A stretch of 64,000 nucleotides of DNA, taken from assembly GCA_010279815.1 (NCBI GenBank), contig QEOQ01000590.1, positions 271,155 to 335,154 of the forward strand, given 5' to 3'. The first letter of the stretch is position 1, and each line of letters opens with the position of its first letter. Below the pieces are notes generated by a model. That model ran no database searches, had not been told where the DNA came from, and worked only from the letters and a program-made list of their open reading frames with translations. Both the position numbers and the translations under genes were made by a program. The stretch is from Brachionus plicatilis (lineage: Eukaryota; Rotifera; Eurotatoria; Ploima; Brachionidae). Below are positions 46,401 to 63,582 of this stretch, piece by piece.

Positions 46401-49210
46401 AGAAATTTTTATTGTTAAATGGCACTAAAAGCTGGTTCTTTTCATCATCATTAGAAAGTCTGCTTTTAGGTTAAAATAAAAGCAATAAATCAAAATAATG
46501 AAAAAAAAATTTTTTTAAATAAAGAACGGAACACAATACTTGAATAAAAATTGAAAGTTTTTCTTAGAATTGAAATTTAACTTAAGTAAAGAAGTTAAAA
46601 TATTTAAAAAATTCTAGACTTTCCTAAGTCAATATTATCTGATAAAAAAAAATCAATTAAATATTAGTCAAATATTTGAGCTTAATGATGGAATAAATAT
46701 AAAAATAATTAGGGTCTAAAACTAAATATCGCCTATTTATTCGCACTAAATTTAGATTTTGCTATTTTTAATTCAAGATTTAAATTGAAAAATTCAGCTA
46801 TTTATTTAATTTTAGGGCTTTATAAGATTTAATTTATAATGCTTATAAATTTTTAAATTATTAACTTAAATTAAAAAACTAAAAAATAACAGTTGAAATA
46901 TTTTATTCAAATTACTATTTAAAGATATTTTTAAATTATTAAGAATAAAAATTTATCTTGGCATTTCGCATAAAAATTGGGTTAGTTAAATTAGAAAAAA
47001 ATAATTAAAAATTAAATTATGTTGAGTAGTTAAAAAGGTTCATTTTATTCAGAGAGAGATATTCAATATAAAAAGGTACTTAATCCTGGATATTTAAGAG
47101 TGTGATAGAAAAAAAAAATTATTCTCAAGCATAGTCGCAAAAGGATTTTATTTAATTCAAATTTAATTAAGCTTAGACTCGATAAGTAGGATCGTGAATG
47201 AAGCCAATTTATTTGATGAAATTTATTTTTCTTAACAGCTAATATCCTGAAAGCAAAATACACTTTGCGAGAATTTGTTTACCTAAATTTGAAACAACAT
47301 TTTTAGTTATAAAATAGACTTAACTAAATATTCATTTAAATACGGATTATTCCTATATACTTAAGGCCTAAATTTATTTAAGCATTCTCGTGTCTTAAAT
47401 TTTCATGTCAGACCTTTCTACACTAATCGATTAAATTTTTAAAATTTACTATAATTAGTTTTTTTTTAATAAGGTTCATAATTAAATAAAATCAAAAAGG
47501 AAAAAAGTTTATGGACATTTGAGAAATAAGTCGAATTAAGAAAAAATTAACAAAATTGTTAGAATTCCTCTTAAAAAAATTTATTTTGGAAATTTAAATA
47601 AACTTAAATACGAACTAACTAGCGTTCGTGATATTTCCAAATTGGATCCGTGCTTATTTTCCGTAAAAAATTCTCTTCTAAAAAATATCAGGATCATTAG
47701 TAACATCATACACTGGTATTCAGGGGCTTACTTTAAGTTGATTAAGCGATTTTTTTTTTCAAGATGATTGTTATAAAGTAATAAGATTATTATAAAGAAG
47801 ATAATAAAATCAATGCGTAAAACTGGTAAATAAAATTTTTCCAGATAATCATATGGTTTTATTTGTTTGTTCTTGATGAGAAAGTATCTGATAAAGAAAA
47901 AATTGTCGAATGAATAATCAAAAATAATATTTATTTAATGAATATACAGATAGAAAATTATTTTTAAGCTATTTAATAAAATTTTGTTTAAGATTAATTT
48001 AAATCAATACAAGAAAACTAGATTTTTTATCTATTTGAATTTTGAAATTCAAATTGCAATTCGGACTTGATTTGTTTTAAAAACTAATTTATAAGTTAAG
48101 AGTTAAATTGCTTTAGACTAAAATCGACTTAATTATAATGTTTAAATATAAAAGGCTTTTCTTATGGTTATTTTCAAAATTATTTTTTTTAATGTTTGCT
48201 CAATTATTTCAGCAATTAAATTTATTTTAAAAACATTTTTCTCTCAAATTATTAAGGTTAAGACAATCTTATTTTTAGCTTTATTTTATAATCAAATTAA
48301 ATGTTTTATTATGATTGCAAAATATTTTTTTTACTTTTCTATTTTGGTATTTTACACAAAAATTTAAACTAATTAAAGATTTCAACTATATTTATTTTTT
48401 AACATTTTTAAATATTGAAAGTTTATTTATCGAAAAAAAAATCCAAGATTAAAATCAATAAAAAAAAACCAACTTTCCTAGCTTCAAATTGGCACTTTAC
48501 TGATACGATTAGCTCAAAAAGAATCAAAGTGATTTGTTTATTAACAGTATCGATAAAAAATATCCCGAATTATTAGTATATAAAAAAGTGCATTTTAAAT
48601 TTGAAGTAGGATTCTGCTTCAAAATCTTTCCAAGCGTCTTTAAAAATTTTAATTAAAATTTTTAGGGGAACAGAGTATCAGAATATCTTTTTTTTTACTC
48701 GAGCAATGGCATGGTCCATGATCTTTTGACGACCTCATAATCTTTTACAATTAGTTATAATTCAATCCTTAAAAAGTTATGCACCATTCAATTTTATTTT
48801 TGGCACGTTTAACAGATTTTATGCAATTGAATAAAATCGTAATATAAATATGTTTTTTTTACTTTTGTAAAATTAGATAGAATTAGGTAAACTTCCGGCA
48901 AAGTATTTCCAAAAGTTTTTTAGCTTTTTTTCATTAACATTGTAACTAAATCTTTGCGCCTCTATGGAAATTTTAATGATATAAGTTAAAATATTATTTA
49001 GATAAAAAGTGAAATTAAAATAAATCTAAAAAAAATAACTTCAATTTATTTAAATGTGATATGAGAGTTTTTTTGATTCTACGTATGATTAAGTAGATAT
49101 TTTTTTAAGTATTTGCGTCATTGTTTAGGCAAATTTTAATTTTAAAGCAAAAATTAGAATAAAAATTTATATGTCTATTTACTTTTTTAAAATACCAAAA
49201 TTTGTTTTGT
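43409..49210. other. Long gene-poor AT-rich interval
   Basis: Nearly 6 kb in which short open frames occur but none shows family motifs, codon bias or splice-linked partners. A less AT-rich stretch at about 45040-45525, with GGGTGGCC near its left and GGCACCCGG near its right, may be an old transposon but has no readable boundaries. Confidence 0.45.
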
Positions 49211-49369
49211 AAATTGTATCAACTGATACATTTATAGTATCATCAATATTGAGTGTTTGCAAAAATTTCTAAAAATGCACATACATTACAAGTATACTAG
49301 AATTACTCGCAGAGTTTTTGAATTGTCTCGATTTAGGTGACGCATTGAATGTATCATTTGATACAATTT
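49211..49369. mobile_element. Possible tiny foldback element with palindromic ends
   Basis: Bases 49211-49233 and 49347-49369 are inverted copies (21 of 23). Each copy itself contains a palindrome, TGTATCA-NN-TGATACA, with spacers AC and TT. No target duplication is obvious. It may instead be a paired protein-binding site. Confidence 0.45.
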
Positions 49370-50216
49370 AGAGAAAGAGTTAATTTGATTTTTAAATGTG
49401 TTGTTCTAAACTGTTGCTCGTAAATTTTAATTGCCCATTATTTACCTAGTTAAAAATATAATTAATTTTAAAAAATTTTCAAATCTAGGTGAAAGATGTT
49501 GTGTGACTCAAAAAAAAATATTACTTAATTGTAACAATTTTCTAAGTAAAAAAGCTGTGATATTTGTTGTAGGATCAAATGCATGCAGCTTTTTTATTTA
49601 TTTTTTAGCTTGAAAACAAAACTCCGCTGAGATTACATATGCGGCATTCGGACCTGAAGGGAAATTTGAGTTTTAAAATTTATTTTAGTAAAATTTTCTA
49701 CATGCTCAGCATTGAGAAATTTTTTTCTAATTCCCACTCTATTTGCTTGGAACTCATTAAATAAACACATTAATATTATATTGGATAAACTTTAATTTTT
49801 TATTTTTCAAAAAAAATAAATATTTTGCTCAAAACATCACCTTTGTATTTTTAGTAATAATAAAAAAATATCAAATATTTGCAATTGTGTTTTACATAAT
49901 TTACCTTTTTATTAAAGTAAGCTTTAAAGTTTAATTACTTTGGCACAACAAATTGTTTATTTGTGTTCTAAAAAAATGAAATACATCGGTGAAATGCTGT
50001 CGGAAAGAACTCTTGACTACAAGTCTAACAAAATCGCGTCTTTTCCTTTTACCATACGGTTTTTTCTCTTATGTTGTTCACATTCAATGTTTTAAATAAA
50101 AAACTTTTTATTTTAATTAAGAAACCTAGAAAATGAATTTGGAAAAATTTAATTTAATTAAATGAGCTTAAATACAGATTTATTAGTGAAATCAAAAAAA
50201 TCTATGCTTTAAACAA
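49370..50216. other. 5' flank of the 491-residue orphan gene
   Basis: AT-rich with a more balanced patch at about 49980-50080 that could be a 5' UTR exon of the downstream gene. No splice donor could be assigned with confidence. Confidence 0.3.
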
Positions 50217-51692
50217 ATGAGTTCGGAATACTCGAAAAAAACATCCTGCTGCCACATCTTGGACACAAACGATTCTAGCCGGTTTTTGTCTCAGGATTCT
50301 CTTTCTTCATCAGCCACATCTTTTGAGTCAAATCAGACCGAACATGTAAACTACCAAGACAGCTTATTTCCATGTCACCGCTTCGATCTAGACCACAAAG
50401 AATATGATAAACTTAAACAAACCCTAATAGAACTGGAGCTGCCAACCGAGTTTAAAATTTTGAACCTAATTCCGGATGATGAAGCCAACAATATCCTTGG
50501 AGATTGGCAAGTTCGCACTCAGGCCAATTCTAAAGTGTTTCATAATAAACCTTTGGGATCACGACCAAATTTTTCTTTTAACAACTCATCTAATTTTGTC
50601 TACCAATTTCGAAATTTTAATGATTGGCGATCACATTTAATTTACTATAAACAAAAAAAAAATGGTTTAGGTAACTTGCCAAGCATTCTAAAAGAAATAA
50701 AACAAAACAATGTTTTGCCAACTGTTGTTAAACAAATAGAAAACGAAGACTTGCCCATCCGAAGGTCCACCATAACCAGATCACAGACATTAATTCATTT
50801 TAAAAGAGAAACTACTTTTAATAAAAATACCAGAATAATCGAAAATGAAAATTCCGGTGAACCTTTTTCAATCAAAAATCTAAGATCAAAATACTTGAAC
50901 CATGTTGGGTCAAAATCAAAGACAACCGATTCATTTGAATTGAATTTTTCCGCTCCGGCCTCTATCAGTAGTGTTCCTAAGCAAAACATCGACTTTAAAA
51001 TGGACTTTAACAAACAAAAATTAAATGAAAATCCCAACCAAAAATTTATTCCGTATCTCAAAGGAAAACGAGCTGGCGGTGGTGTCGTGAGAGTTTCTTC
51101 CGATGTTGATAAATCCAAAATTCAATTGCAAAAAATTCCTCCAAATATTCTCAAGAAATTTATGAACCAAAAGGCCAATTCGTTCAATGCTGGAGTAACT
51201 AGTATTTTGAATTCTCAAAATTATGAAAATGCAGATGATACATATTATACGATTACTAGCATAAATAACGCGGAAAAAAAGTTAAATAGTACAAGAAAAG
51301 TTGTTTCTTTTTATGAGAATGAGAATGAGAATGATGACAATTTAAAGTCGACTCCGAGCCGTGCAGATGAAAACCCTCTTAGTTCCAGGTCCAAATCAGG
51401 CAGATCTGGGACCAAAAACGACAGCAAGGTACCAATTGGACAACCCAGTTTGGCTCAATTTATTAAAACAGCAAATTTGGTTTCTAATAAAACTGGTGGA
51501 AACATGAAAAATTTCAAACAAATTGCCAACAAAATCAAGAAACAGCATAAAGAGATGATGAAACAGAGGCAATCTAATGAAAATCAATCGGAAAACGGAA
51601 GTGATAAAGGAATGGTTCCTGAGCTGAAAGGAGTTTCTGTGTCGGAAAAAAATTTGGTCAGTCAACCGGTAAGGTTCGAACTGACTAACTAA
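50217..51692 (+). CDS. Orphan intronless 491-residue basic protein
   Basis: One uninterrupted frame from an ATG after ACAA (good context) to TAA. Codon use is richer in G+C than the surroundings, supporting a real gene. The protein is hydrophilic: a Ser-rich N-terminus with two Cys-Cys/His clusters (TSCCHILD, FPCHRFDLDHKEYDKLK), a more ordered block (FNDWRSHLIYYKQKKNGLGN), then Lys/Asn/Ser-rich disorder with a Gly run (GKRAGGGVVRV) and a basic helix near the end (KQIANKIKKQHKEMMKQRQ). No signal peptide, membrane segment or known domain. A cytoskeletal or nuclear scaffold role would be a guess. A polyadenylation signal follows at 51756. Confidence 0.7.
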   Translation: MSSEYSKKTSCCHILDTNDSSRFLSQDSLSSSATSFESNQTEHVNYQDSLFPCHRFDLDHKEYDKLKQTLIELELPTEFKILNLIPDDEANNILGDWQVRTQANSKVFHNKPLGSRPNFSFNNSSNFVYQFRNFNDWRSHLIYYKQKKNGLGNLPSILKEIKQNNVLPTVVKQIENEDLPIRRSTITRSQTLIHFKRETTFNKNTRIIENENSGEPFSIKNLRSKYLNHVGSKSKTTDSFELNFSAPASISSVPKQNIDFKMDFNKQKLNENPNQKFIPYLKGKRAGGGVVRVSSDVDKSKIQLQKIPPNILKKFMNQKANSFNAGVTSILNSQNYENADDTYYTITSINNAEKKLNSTRKVVSFYENENENDDNLKSTPSRADENPLSSRSKSGRSGTKNDSKVPIGQPSLAQFIKTANLVSNKTGGNMKNFKQIANKIKKQHKEMMKQRQSNENQSENGSDKGMVPELKGVSVSEKNLVSQPVRFELTN

Positions 51693-51755
51693 ATTACAAC
51701 CGTATTGAGTGTAAATTTTTTTTGTAAATTAATTTTTAAATATTAATAAAAATTC

Positions 51756-51761
51756 AATAAA
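51756..51761 (+). terminator. Polyadenylation signal of the orphan gene
   Basis: AATAAA 64 bp after the stop codon, followed by a T-rich run. Confidence 0.5.
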
Positions 51762-52009
51762 GTTTTTTAAAAAATATTAATTTGTAAAAATTACTGAAAA
51801 AAATTCGACACTTTGCTAATTCATCACTTGGGTTTGACCTAAATTTACGTAATTTTAAAAGTGCCAAAAAAGGTAATTTTTTTAAATTTTCTAAAATTTA
51901 TATTAGAAAAATATTATAAAGAAAAATTAGAAAAATGATTATTTTATTTTTTATTTTTTGGAAAAATCTTAAGCTTAAATGCCGAACTAAATTTAAAAAG
52001 CATGATTTT

Positions 52010-52165
52010 ATTGCCGACTCAAGGCTTAAAACACATCTTTAGACCATGCGGTGTTAGTTAAGAATGTTTTAACATGGGCGAGATGGTGTTTATTGCCTGC
52101 GTCAAAGTTGTGTTTCGGGTTCTGAAGCTGCAATATCGAACGAGGGAATACGGTAATAAAAATCG
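52010..52165 (+). repeat. Copy of a dispersed repeat (also at 55972-56283)
   Basis: The stretch around ATGGGCGAGATGGTGTTTAT and its end CGAACGAGGGAATACGGTAA line up, in the same order, with ATGGGCAAGATG and CGAACGAGGGATTAAGGTAA at 56200-56283. The shared order of blocks shows a common origin. Boundaries of this copy are not clear. Confidence 0.55.
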
Positions 52166-52572
52166 TAAGCTATTATGTATTTCGGTTCCCGAAACTACAT
52201 GGAATGTGGGAAACACATTAGGATTCCTGGTTAATCTTGTGGTTTTGTATATTTTTGTCACGATACAATGTTATAAAGTTATTTTTTAAAAACAATCAAA
52301 CAATTTCACGAAAATAAACTAATGTAACAAAAATATTTTTTTTAGCTTTATTATATTAAGTTCAATTATTTCACGCTTAATCAACAAACTTATTATCATT
52401 ATCACCATCTAAGTTTGAACAAGCATTAAAATCAACCAAAGTTTCTAAATCTATTCCTTTTTTTCTATTTGCTAAAATCAAAAAATTTAATTGAATAATT
52501 CAAATAAGTATACAAAGGTATAAATTGTGCATATAATTTTATTTTTTAATATTTTTATTCTGAAGGAGGATT

Positions 52573-52989
52573 AACTCTACTTTTCAACCACACATTATAA
52601 ATTTGATTACAAAAATATCAAGATTGTAAACAAAACTTAAAAATTTAAGATATTGTTTAAATAAATAAATATGATGTTTATAGAAAAACCCGAGTTGTTT
52701 AAAAGTCCCAAAAAAAAGTCATTAAAAAAAAGTCCAAGTCCGAAATTTTTTTTTAAATTTGCTAGATCAGGCTTCATATCAAAAAATTTATATACTCTTG
52801 GGTTGTCTAATGCAATAGATTTTTCATATATCAGAATTTTCTTGCAATTTTAGCAACTCTACTTTTCAACCACACATTATAAATTTGATTACAAAAATAT
52901 CAAGATTGTAAACAAAACTTAAAAATTTAAGATATTGTTTTAATAAATAAATATGATGTTTATAGAAAAACCCGAGTTGTTTAAAAGTC
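52573..52989. repeat. 135-bp direct repeat pair
   Basis: Bases 52573-52707 and 52855-52989 are direct copies that appear to differ at one position. The last 16 bases of each unit are also the first 16 bases of the inverted-repeat arm that starts at 52692, so the duplication includes flanking DNA plus the edge of a foldback element. Confidence 0.8.
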
Positions 52990-53281
52990 ACAAATCTTAA
53001 GTCAAGTCCAAATCCAGACTTTTTTTTTTCAAAAGTCCGACCAAATACTTTAATATTTTTTTTCCAAAAAAAAGTCCAAGTCCAGGCTTTAAAATTTTGA
53101 ATACTGAAGAAGAAATTTATGCTAAAATTGCAAGAAAATTCTGATATATGAAAAATCTATTGCATTAGACAACCCAAGAGTATATAAATTTTTTGATATG
53201 AAGCCTGATCTAGCAAATTTAAAAAAAATTTCGGACTTGGACTTTTTTTTAATGACTTTTTTTTGGGACTTTTAAACAACT
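52692..53281. mobile_element. Foldback element with about 160-bp inverted arms
   Basis: 52692-52852 and 53123-53281 are near-perfect reverse complements; the outer ends read GAGTTGTTTAAAAGTCCC. The 270-bp centre holds the second direct-repeat unit and AAGTCAAGTCC/AAAGTCCAAGTCCAGG units like those in the hAT-type MITE at 19737. It is non-coding and probably a rearranged hAT-type MITE. Confidence 0.7.
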
Positions 53282-53689
53282 CTGGAACAAAACATTTAAA
53301 AATAAGTTATTTCCATCATATTTCTACTTAACAATTTCTTCTTTTTCTTCTGAACTATCAAATATTTAAGCATGTCTAACCTCTAGCAAATTCAACATAT
53401 CGTTTTTAAATATTGTTTTTTTTAGACTCATTTATCCTTTTTTTATTTTTATTTATTTTTTATCTTATTTAAATTTATTTAAATTATTTTTTTTTCTTAT
53501 TTATTTTTTTTCTGAAGGAGCTCGGTACAGATAAACAAATAGATAAATCATGAATAATTAGGTAAATATCTTATGCTTAGATCCATTTGAATAATCAACT
53601 ATTAAAATTTTTTTTTTCCCAAATTTTACAAATTAAATAAAAATATCATAATTCGTGCTAAATTTTTATTTTTAATAAGTGTAACAAAA

Positions 53690-54370
53690 TTATCGTGTCC
53701 AACTTGTTCTTTAAATCAATTACTGTTTAGAGTGAACAATCTCTGCAACTAACCTGTTCCACAAGCTTACTCTTGGTAAAGAAGTTAAATCTCTGGTTGC
53801 AATTTTTTACTTGTCTCTGAAATGAGAATTTAAGTCTAAGAGCACTGAGTTGAAACTGCTTTGGAACATTAAGTCAATTTACAATAAGCTCGCCTCTTAA
53901 AATTCTTTCTTCAACTGATGTTCAATTGAATTTTGCTTATGGTTCCTCATAATTTAGGCGTTGCACTGCTTGCATCAATCTAGTTGCTCTCCTTTGGAAA
54001 GATTCCAATACTTCAGATACGGTCTCCACGCTTGAATAGCATATTCCAAATGTGGTCTTACCAACGTCATGTACAAACTGTGGACTGTTTCAATCGAATT
54101 CTGCTTAAATGATTTCATTACCATTCCCGAAATTTGATCGCTTTTTTGGGTGCTTTCCGAACTTGATTTTCCTTCTTTAAACTTTAGATGTAACAATGCC
54201 TAGATAACACTCACTACTAGTCTCTTCTATTTCATGCACCCCATTGACTCCATGGCCAAGATTCATCCTGTACTTCTTGTTTAAATTCTTCTTTCCAAAA
54301 TGCAATACTCGGCACTTCTTAGCATTAAAGCACATTAACTACTTGTTCTACCAATTAACAAGATAATCTT
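53690..54370 (-). pseudogene. Decayed LINE reverse transcriptase, C-terminal part
   Basis: Minus-strand translation gives the typical order NAKKCRVLHFGKKN, then GVNGVHEIEETSSECYLGIV, then GMVMKSFKQNSIETVHSLYM, TLVRPHLEYAIQAWRPYLKY, and after frameshifts TRDLTSLPRVSLWNRLVAEI. Stops and frameshifts separate these blocks. It is the 3' end of a CR1/Jockey-like retrotransposon and the same family type as the remnant at 1470-1860. A TAAA-rich tail-like stretch follows at about 53510-53560. Confidence 0.75.
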
Positions 54371-54399
54371 TATCTCTCCGAAGTTCTTGAAAATGGTAA

Positions 54400-55320
54400 A
54401 AATGGTATCCAACAGCGTTAAATTTATTTATTGTAACCAGATGATTTCATTGAGTTAAGAAAAAAAATTGAATGTAATAGATATTTTGGTATGCAGCAGT
54501 CATGATCGCGTTCGAATGATTATTTGCCTTTCTATGTAGTTAAATGTGGCTGCCATTTTTATGTCAAAGCCTTTGAAATTCCTTTTTAAGAAAAAAAATG
54601 GGTCTACCTAATCCTCACCGAAAAAAAACTGTCATCCACAAATCAAAAACTTTTCCCCACATAGAAAAAATTTTAAGCACAAAAATAACTTCGCTAAGAC
54701 AAAAACTGCTCTCCACAAATAAAAAAACATCTAAGCACAAATATTTTTATTATCTATTAAAGACTACCACTAAATATTTTAGATAGTAAAATGCCTATGA
54801 TTTTACGTAATAAAAAAAATTTTCCGAATTTTTGGAGATTAAAAAAGAGATAAATATACCGCACAAACAAAAAACTTTTTAACACAAATCACTACATATT
54901 CGAATTTTAGGAGACTAAAAAATCAAAAAAAATAAAAGGAAAAAGAAAAAACAATGACAATTAAACAATTAATTGAATGATTCAGAGCCAATATTATATG
55001 AGAATCTGACGAATTTGTTAATTAACCTAAAAAAGGTCGTCCAAAATTAGCCGGAAACACAAATGTTAATTTAATTATTTTATTAATTTAATATTTAATT
55101 TTTTTATAAGTAATTTTATAAACACTATTTGAATAAATTATATAACAAATTTATTAATTTTTTTTGCTAAAACCTTAGCTAAAACTCAACAACCAAATCA
55201 TGGTCAAATGTAAATTTGATTTTTGTTATCATTTTATTTTTTTAAATTTTAATTTTAAAACAAAAAAATTATTTTTTTGGTAATAAAATATCTCTTTGAA
55301 TTTTGAAAAAAAAATACTTA
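54400..55320. other. Transposon-derived debris
   Basis: No intact gene. A short coding relic near 55025-55060 on the plus strand reads KKGRPKLAGNT, an AT-hook-like motif common in transposon proteins. Otherwise AT-rich. Confidence 0.3.
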
Positions 55321-55324
55321 CTTG

Positions 55325-55699
55325 CTAATGCTTTTTAGCCATGTGTACTTTAAAACCTAAGTTATTTTTCATTAATTGATTACATATGGGACATGGAACT
55401 ATGGCGATTACATATGAACTTTGTGTGCAACATTTTGTGTGGTTAAAGAAACAACTGAAGTATTCATAGCCATTTTTACATTGATCAGCTTTTTGTTTGA
55501 CAATATTTAATTCTTAGCAAAAAATTTCAGAATCTTTTTTTTCTAGATTTGAATCTAAATTCTCAAAATTAATCTCTGAGTCACTATCAGAAAACATAAC
55601 ATCACTTTGTTTACTTAAAATTTTTGTAATAGTGGCGTTATCACCAACACTAAGTGATCCGTAGTAGTTTTTTAAACAAAGCAAAAAAAGATCCATCAA
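55325..55699 (-). pseudogene. C2H2 zinc-finger gene fragment with an internal stop
   Basis: One frame runs from 55699 to a TAG at 55325 with a single TAA at 55514-55516. The first part is acidic (FSDSDSEINFENLDSN). The second has Cys pairs (FSCFFNHTKCC) and an orthodox C2H2 finger, CPICNQLMKNNLGFKVHMAK followed by KH, just before the end. Coding-like sequence continues upstream to about 55860 (RLRGSFEKHLQSMVLTNCKK) in a broken frame. It could be a transposon protein relic or a real gene whose stop lies in an unrecognised intron. Confidence 0.4.
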
Positions 55700-55971
55700 A
55701 CATAGACTTAAATATTCAACAACATGTGCCCCACCAAGTTAAAAGAGTGTTTTTCGAATCCTTACGCTTTTTGCAGTTTGTTAAAACCATAGACTGAAGA
55801 TGTTTTTCAAAACTGCCCCGAAGTCTTACTCCAAATCTTTTAGATTTTTGTTTTTTCTATAAAATAAATTTTTTTTGTTATTTTTTTAAATAGAATTTTT
55901 AATTTATTTTGTTTTCTATTTTATTTGTCATTTAGTTCCAATTTTATGTTTAAACATTTCTATTCAATTGT

Positions 55972-56283
55972 ATTACCGTATTCCCTGGTTCTATAATGAT
56001 TCACCACAAAGTAAAAAATAAAAATAATTCTTTTGAATTATGAATTTGGTGCAGCAATAAAGATTAAGAAATAAAAAATATTAAAAAATTCATTTTTTAT
56101 ATTTTTATTTTTTACTTTGAAATCGAGTCTTGATGACGCATTAAACTCAGGCTTTCAGTGTTTAATACGGACTTAAACGCGTGATTACGCTATTATAGTA
56201 TGGGCAAGATGTACTTTGGTGCATAATCCAAAAGCGTGTCTTAACTTGTGGTGCAGCATAATCGAACGAGGGATTAAGGTAAT
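55972..56283. mobile_element. Small inverted-repeat element, second copy of the dispersed repeat
   Basis: The left end, ATTACCGTATTCCCTGGTTC, is the inverted counterpart of the right end, GAACGAGGGATTAAGGTAAT (about 22 of 27 bases over the longer match). The 312-bp element is non-coding. Its right half is related to the repeat at 52010-52165. Confidence 0.55.
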
Positions 56284-56474
56284 TATTTAATTTGACAGCC
56301 AATTTAGCATCTGTTAATGTTTCGAATTCATTTGGATTAATTTATTGTTTTTTTTTATTGCATTACTTCATATTTTCTATAAAATTTTATTGAGATTTAG
56401 ACTAAATTCAAAATTTACATAAAAATATTATAAAATTGTCAAACTGTAAAAATGGTCTTTTTACAAAAATCCTA

Positions 56475-61788
<5,314 letters not shown>

Positions 61789-63573
61789 TTGATTTTGACT
61801 TTTAAAATCAAAATTTAAGCTTAAATTTATTTAGCAAGAAGTTTTTTTTTTTTAAAGCAAAAGTTAGAACAAGCTTTTCGGTTTGTCTTTAATTTTTTAT
61901 GTTAATTTAAAATTTCAAATTATTTTTTTAAAATAAAAAAAATTAAGATTTAGCTTATTTAAAATTAAACAGAATTATCAATCAAAAATTTATTTATCTT
62001 ACTTTAAATTTGTTAATCTTCAACATTACTTGAATGATCTAATCGATCAAAAAGTTTCATTGCTGGTAAAGGTACGCCAATAAAGGGCTAGGGTAATATT
62101 AAACATGCACGATTTTTTAAATAAAAGTCTTCCGCAAACAATAAAAAAAATAATTTTTTTTATTTGTTAATTTTTCAATTTCTTAATAAAATTTAATCAT
62201 CTATTGAGTGCTGTTAATTATTTGTGCTATTTTCTGGTTTTATCCAATTCTTGAATGCATCTAATAAGGATTAATCAATTAAATGATGAAGATGAATTTC
62301 AGCGCCCAGAGAAGCTACTTTATATTGCGAATGTTTACCAATAAAATTAAATAAAACAAAAATGTCTTGATTACAGCACATTCTGAACAAAATTTTTATT
62401 GCCTAAAGTAAGTCTGGAAAATTAAAAAAAAAAGTTATTTTTTCAAAGGTTTAGATAGAAAATCAGAGATCTAAATATGACTTGAGCATAATAAAAAAAA
62501 AATTTTTTTTGAAAATTAGTTTTTTTCGAAAAATTTTGGAATTTTTTTTTAACTGAATTTAACAATAATTATGGGAAATATACGATAATTATCGTTATTT
62601 TACGATAAATTTCGTTTTTATGATTACCAGATTTTACGCTTAATATGGTAAAATATTGCGAATTTAACATAATTTACGTAAAATATGGTGAATTCATGGT
62701 ATCGTAGCAGCACTGTATTTGATATTGGCATAGGATTAATGATACTAGATAAATTAATTATTTAATAGAAGACAAAAATATTAATCAAAAAATATTTCTT
62801 CATACAATGATGAAATTGAAATAAAGTTGAAATTGGAGAATTCAATAATTTCATATAGTCTTTGTTACATTTCAACACATTGTTTTTTTGTAGTCGATGG
62901 CTGAACTTTTATGTTGGTATTACAATTTGTTCTTGGTTCTATTTCGTGAGTACCAGTTAATGTCGACTCGCAGTCAGAACCTTAGATATTTGGAAACTAG
63001 AGAGATCAGATTGATCCATTTTGTTTAAATTTAAGATTTGATTTTGGTTATAATAAAATTACTTATATTTATATTTTAAAAAGTGACAAGTGTTGGCACT
63101 AAAATTTAATGTGAAATTATCAGAAGTTTTACTCGATCACTTAATCTGCTAGTTTAATTATTCCAGTAAAAAATCAAAATATATAGTGATTGATTTTTTT
63201 ATCTTTTAAGCTAATTGTCTTGTCTATTTATTGAATATATTATCTTGTATTTAAATACATTATCTTGTATTTAAATATTTTTATCTAGTATCAATTAATA
63301 TATTATCTTTGATATTTTTGGTTTAATCAATTAGAAATTGGAGACGATATCTCAAGTTTTTTAATGGGAAACAAAATGAATGAATAACGTGAATAAGGCG
63401 ACTTTTTTGTTGCTACCTTATGCCTGCTTTTTGCCATCTACGTGACATGTTCTTACGAAGATAATCTATGAAAAGTACATAAAGTTGTCAACTAAATTAA
63501 AAATTAAAATTAAATTCTTTATTGTTTGAAAATGTGAAAAAATTATTTAAAGAAAATTTTTTTTTTAAAAACA
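61789..63573. other. AT-rich DNA upstream of SMC3
   Basis: Presumably holds the SMC3 promoter near 61800. A stretch at 62580-62715, with many TTTACG/CGTAAA words and ending GTATCGTAGCAGCACTG, may be one end of a transposon, but no mate was found. At about 63237-63278 a 20-bp unit, TTATCTTGTATTTAAATACA, occurs twice in tandem. No gene seen. Confidence 0.4.
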
Positions 63574-63582
63574 GATTCGGGT

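Noticed and set aside
48164..48367. 67-codon hydrophobic ORF
   Set aside because: Phe/Ile/Leu-rich frames like this arise by chance in T-rich DNA; there is no start context, family motif or partner exon.
54598..54786. 62-codon Lys/Thr/Ser-rich ORF
   Set aside because: Simple composition in a transposon-debris interval; no homologous motif or splice partner.
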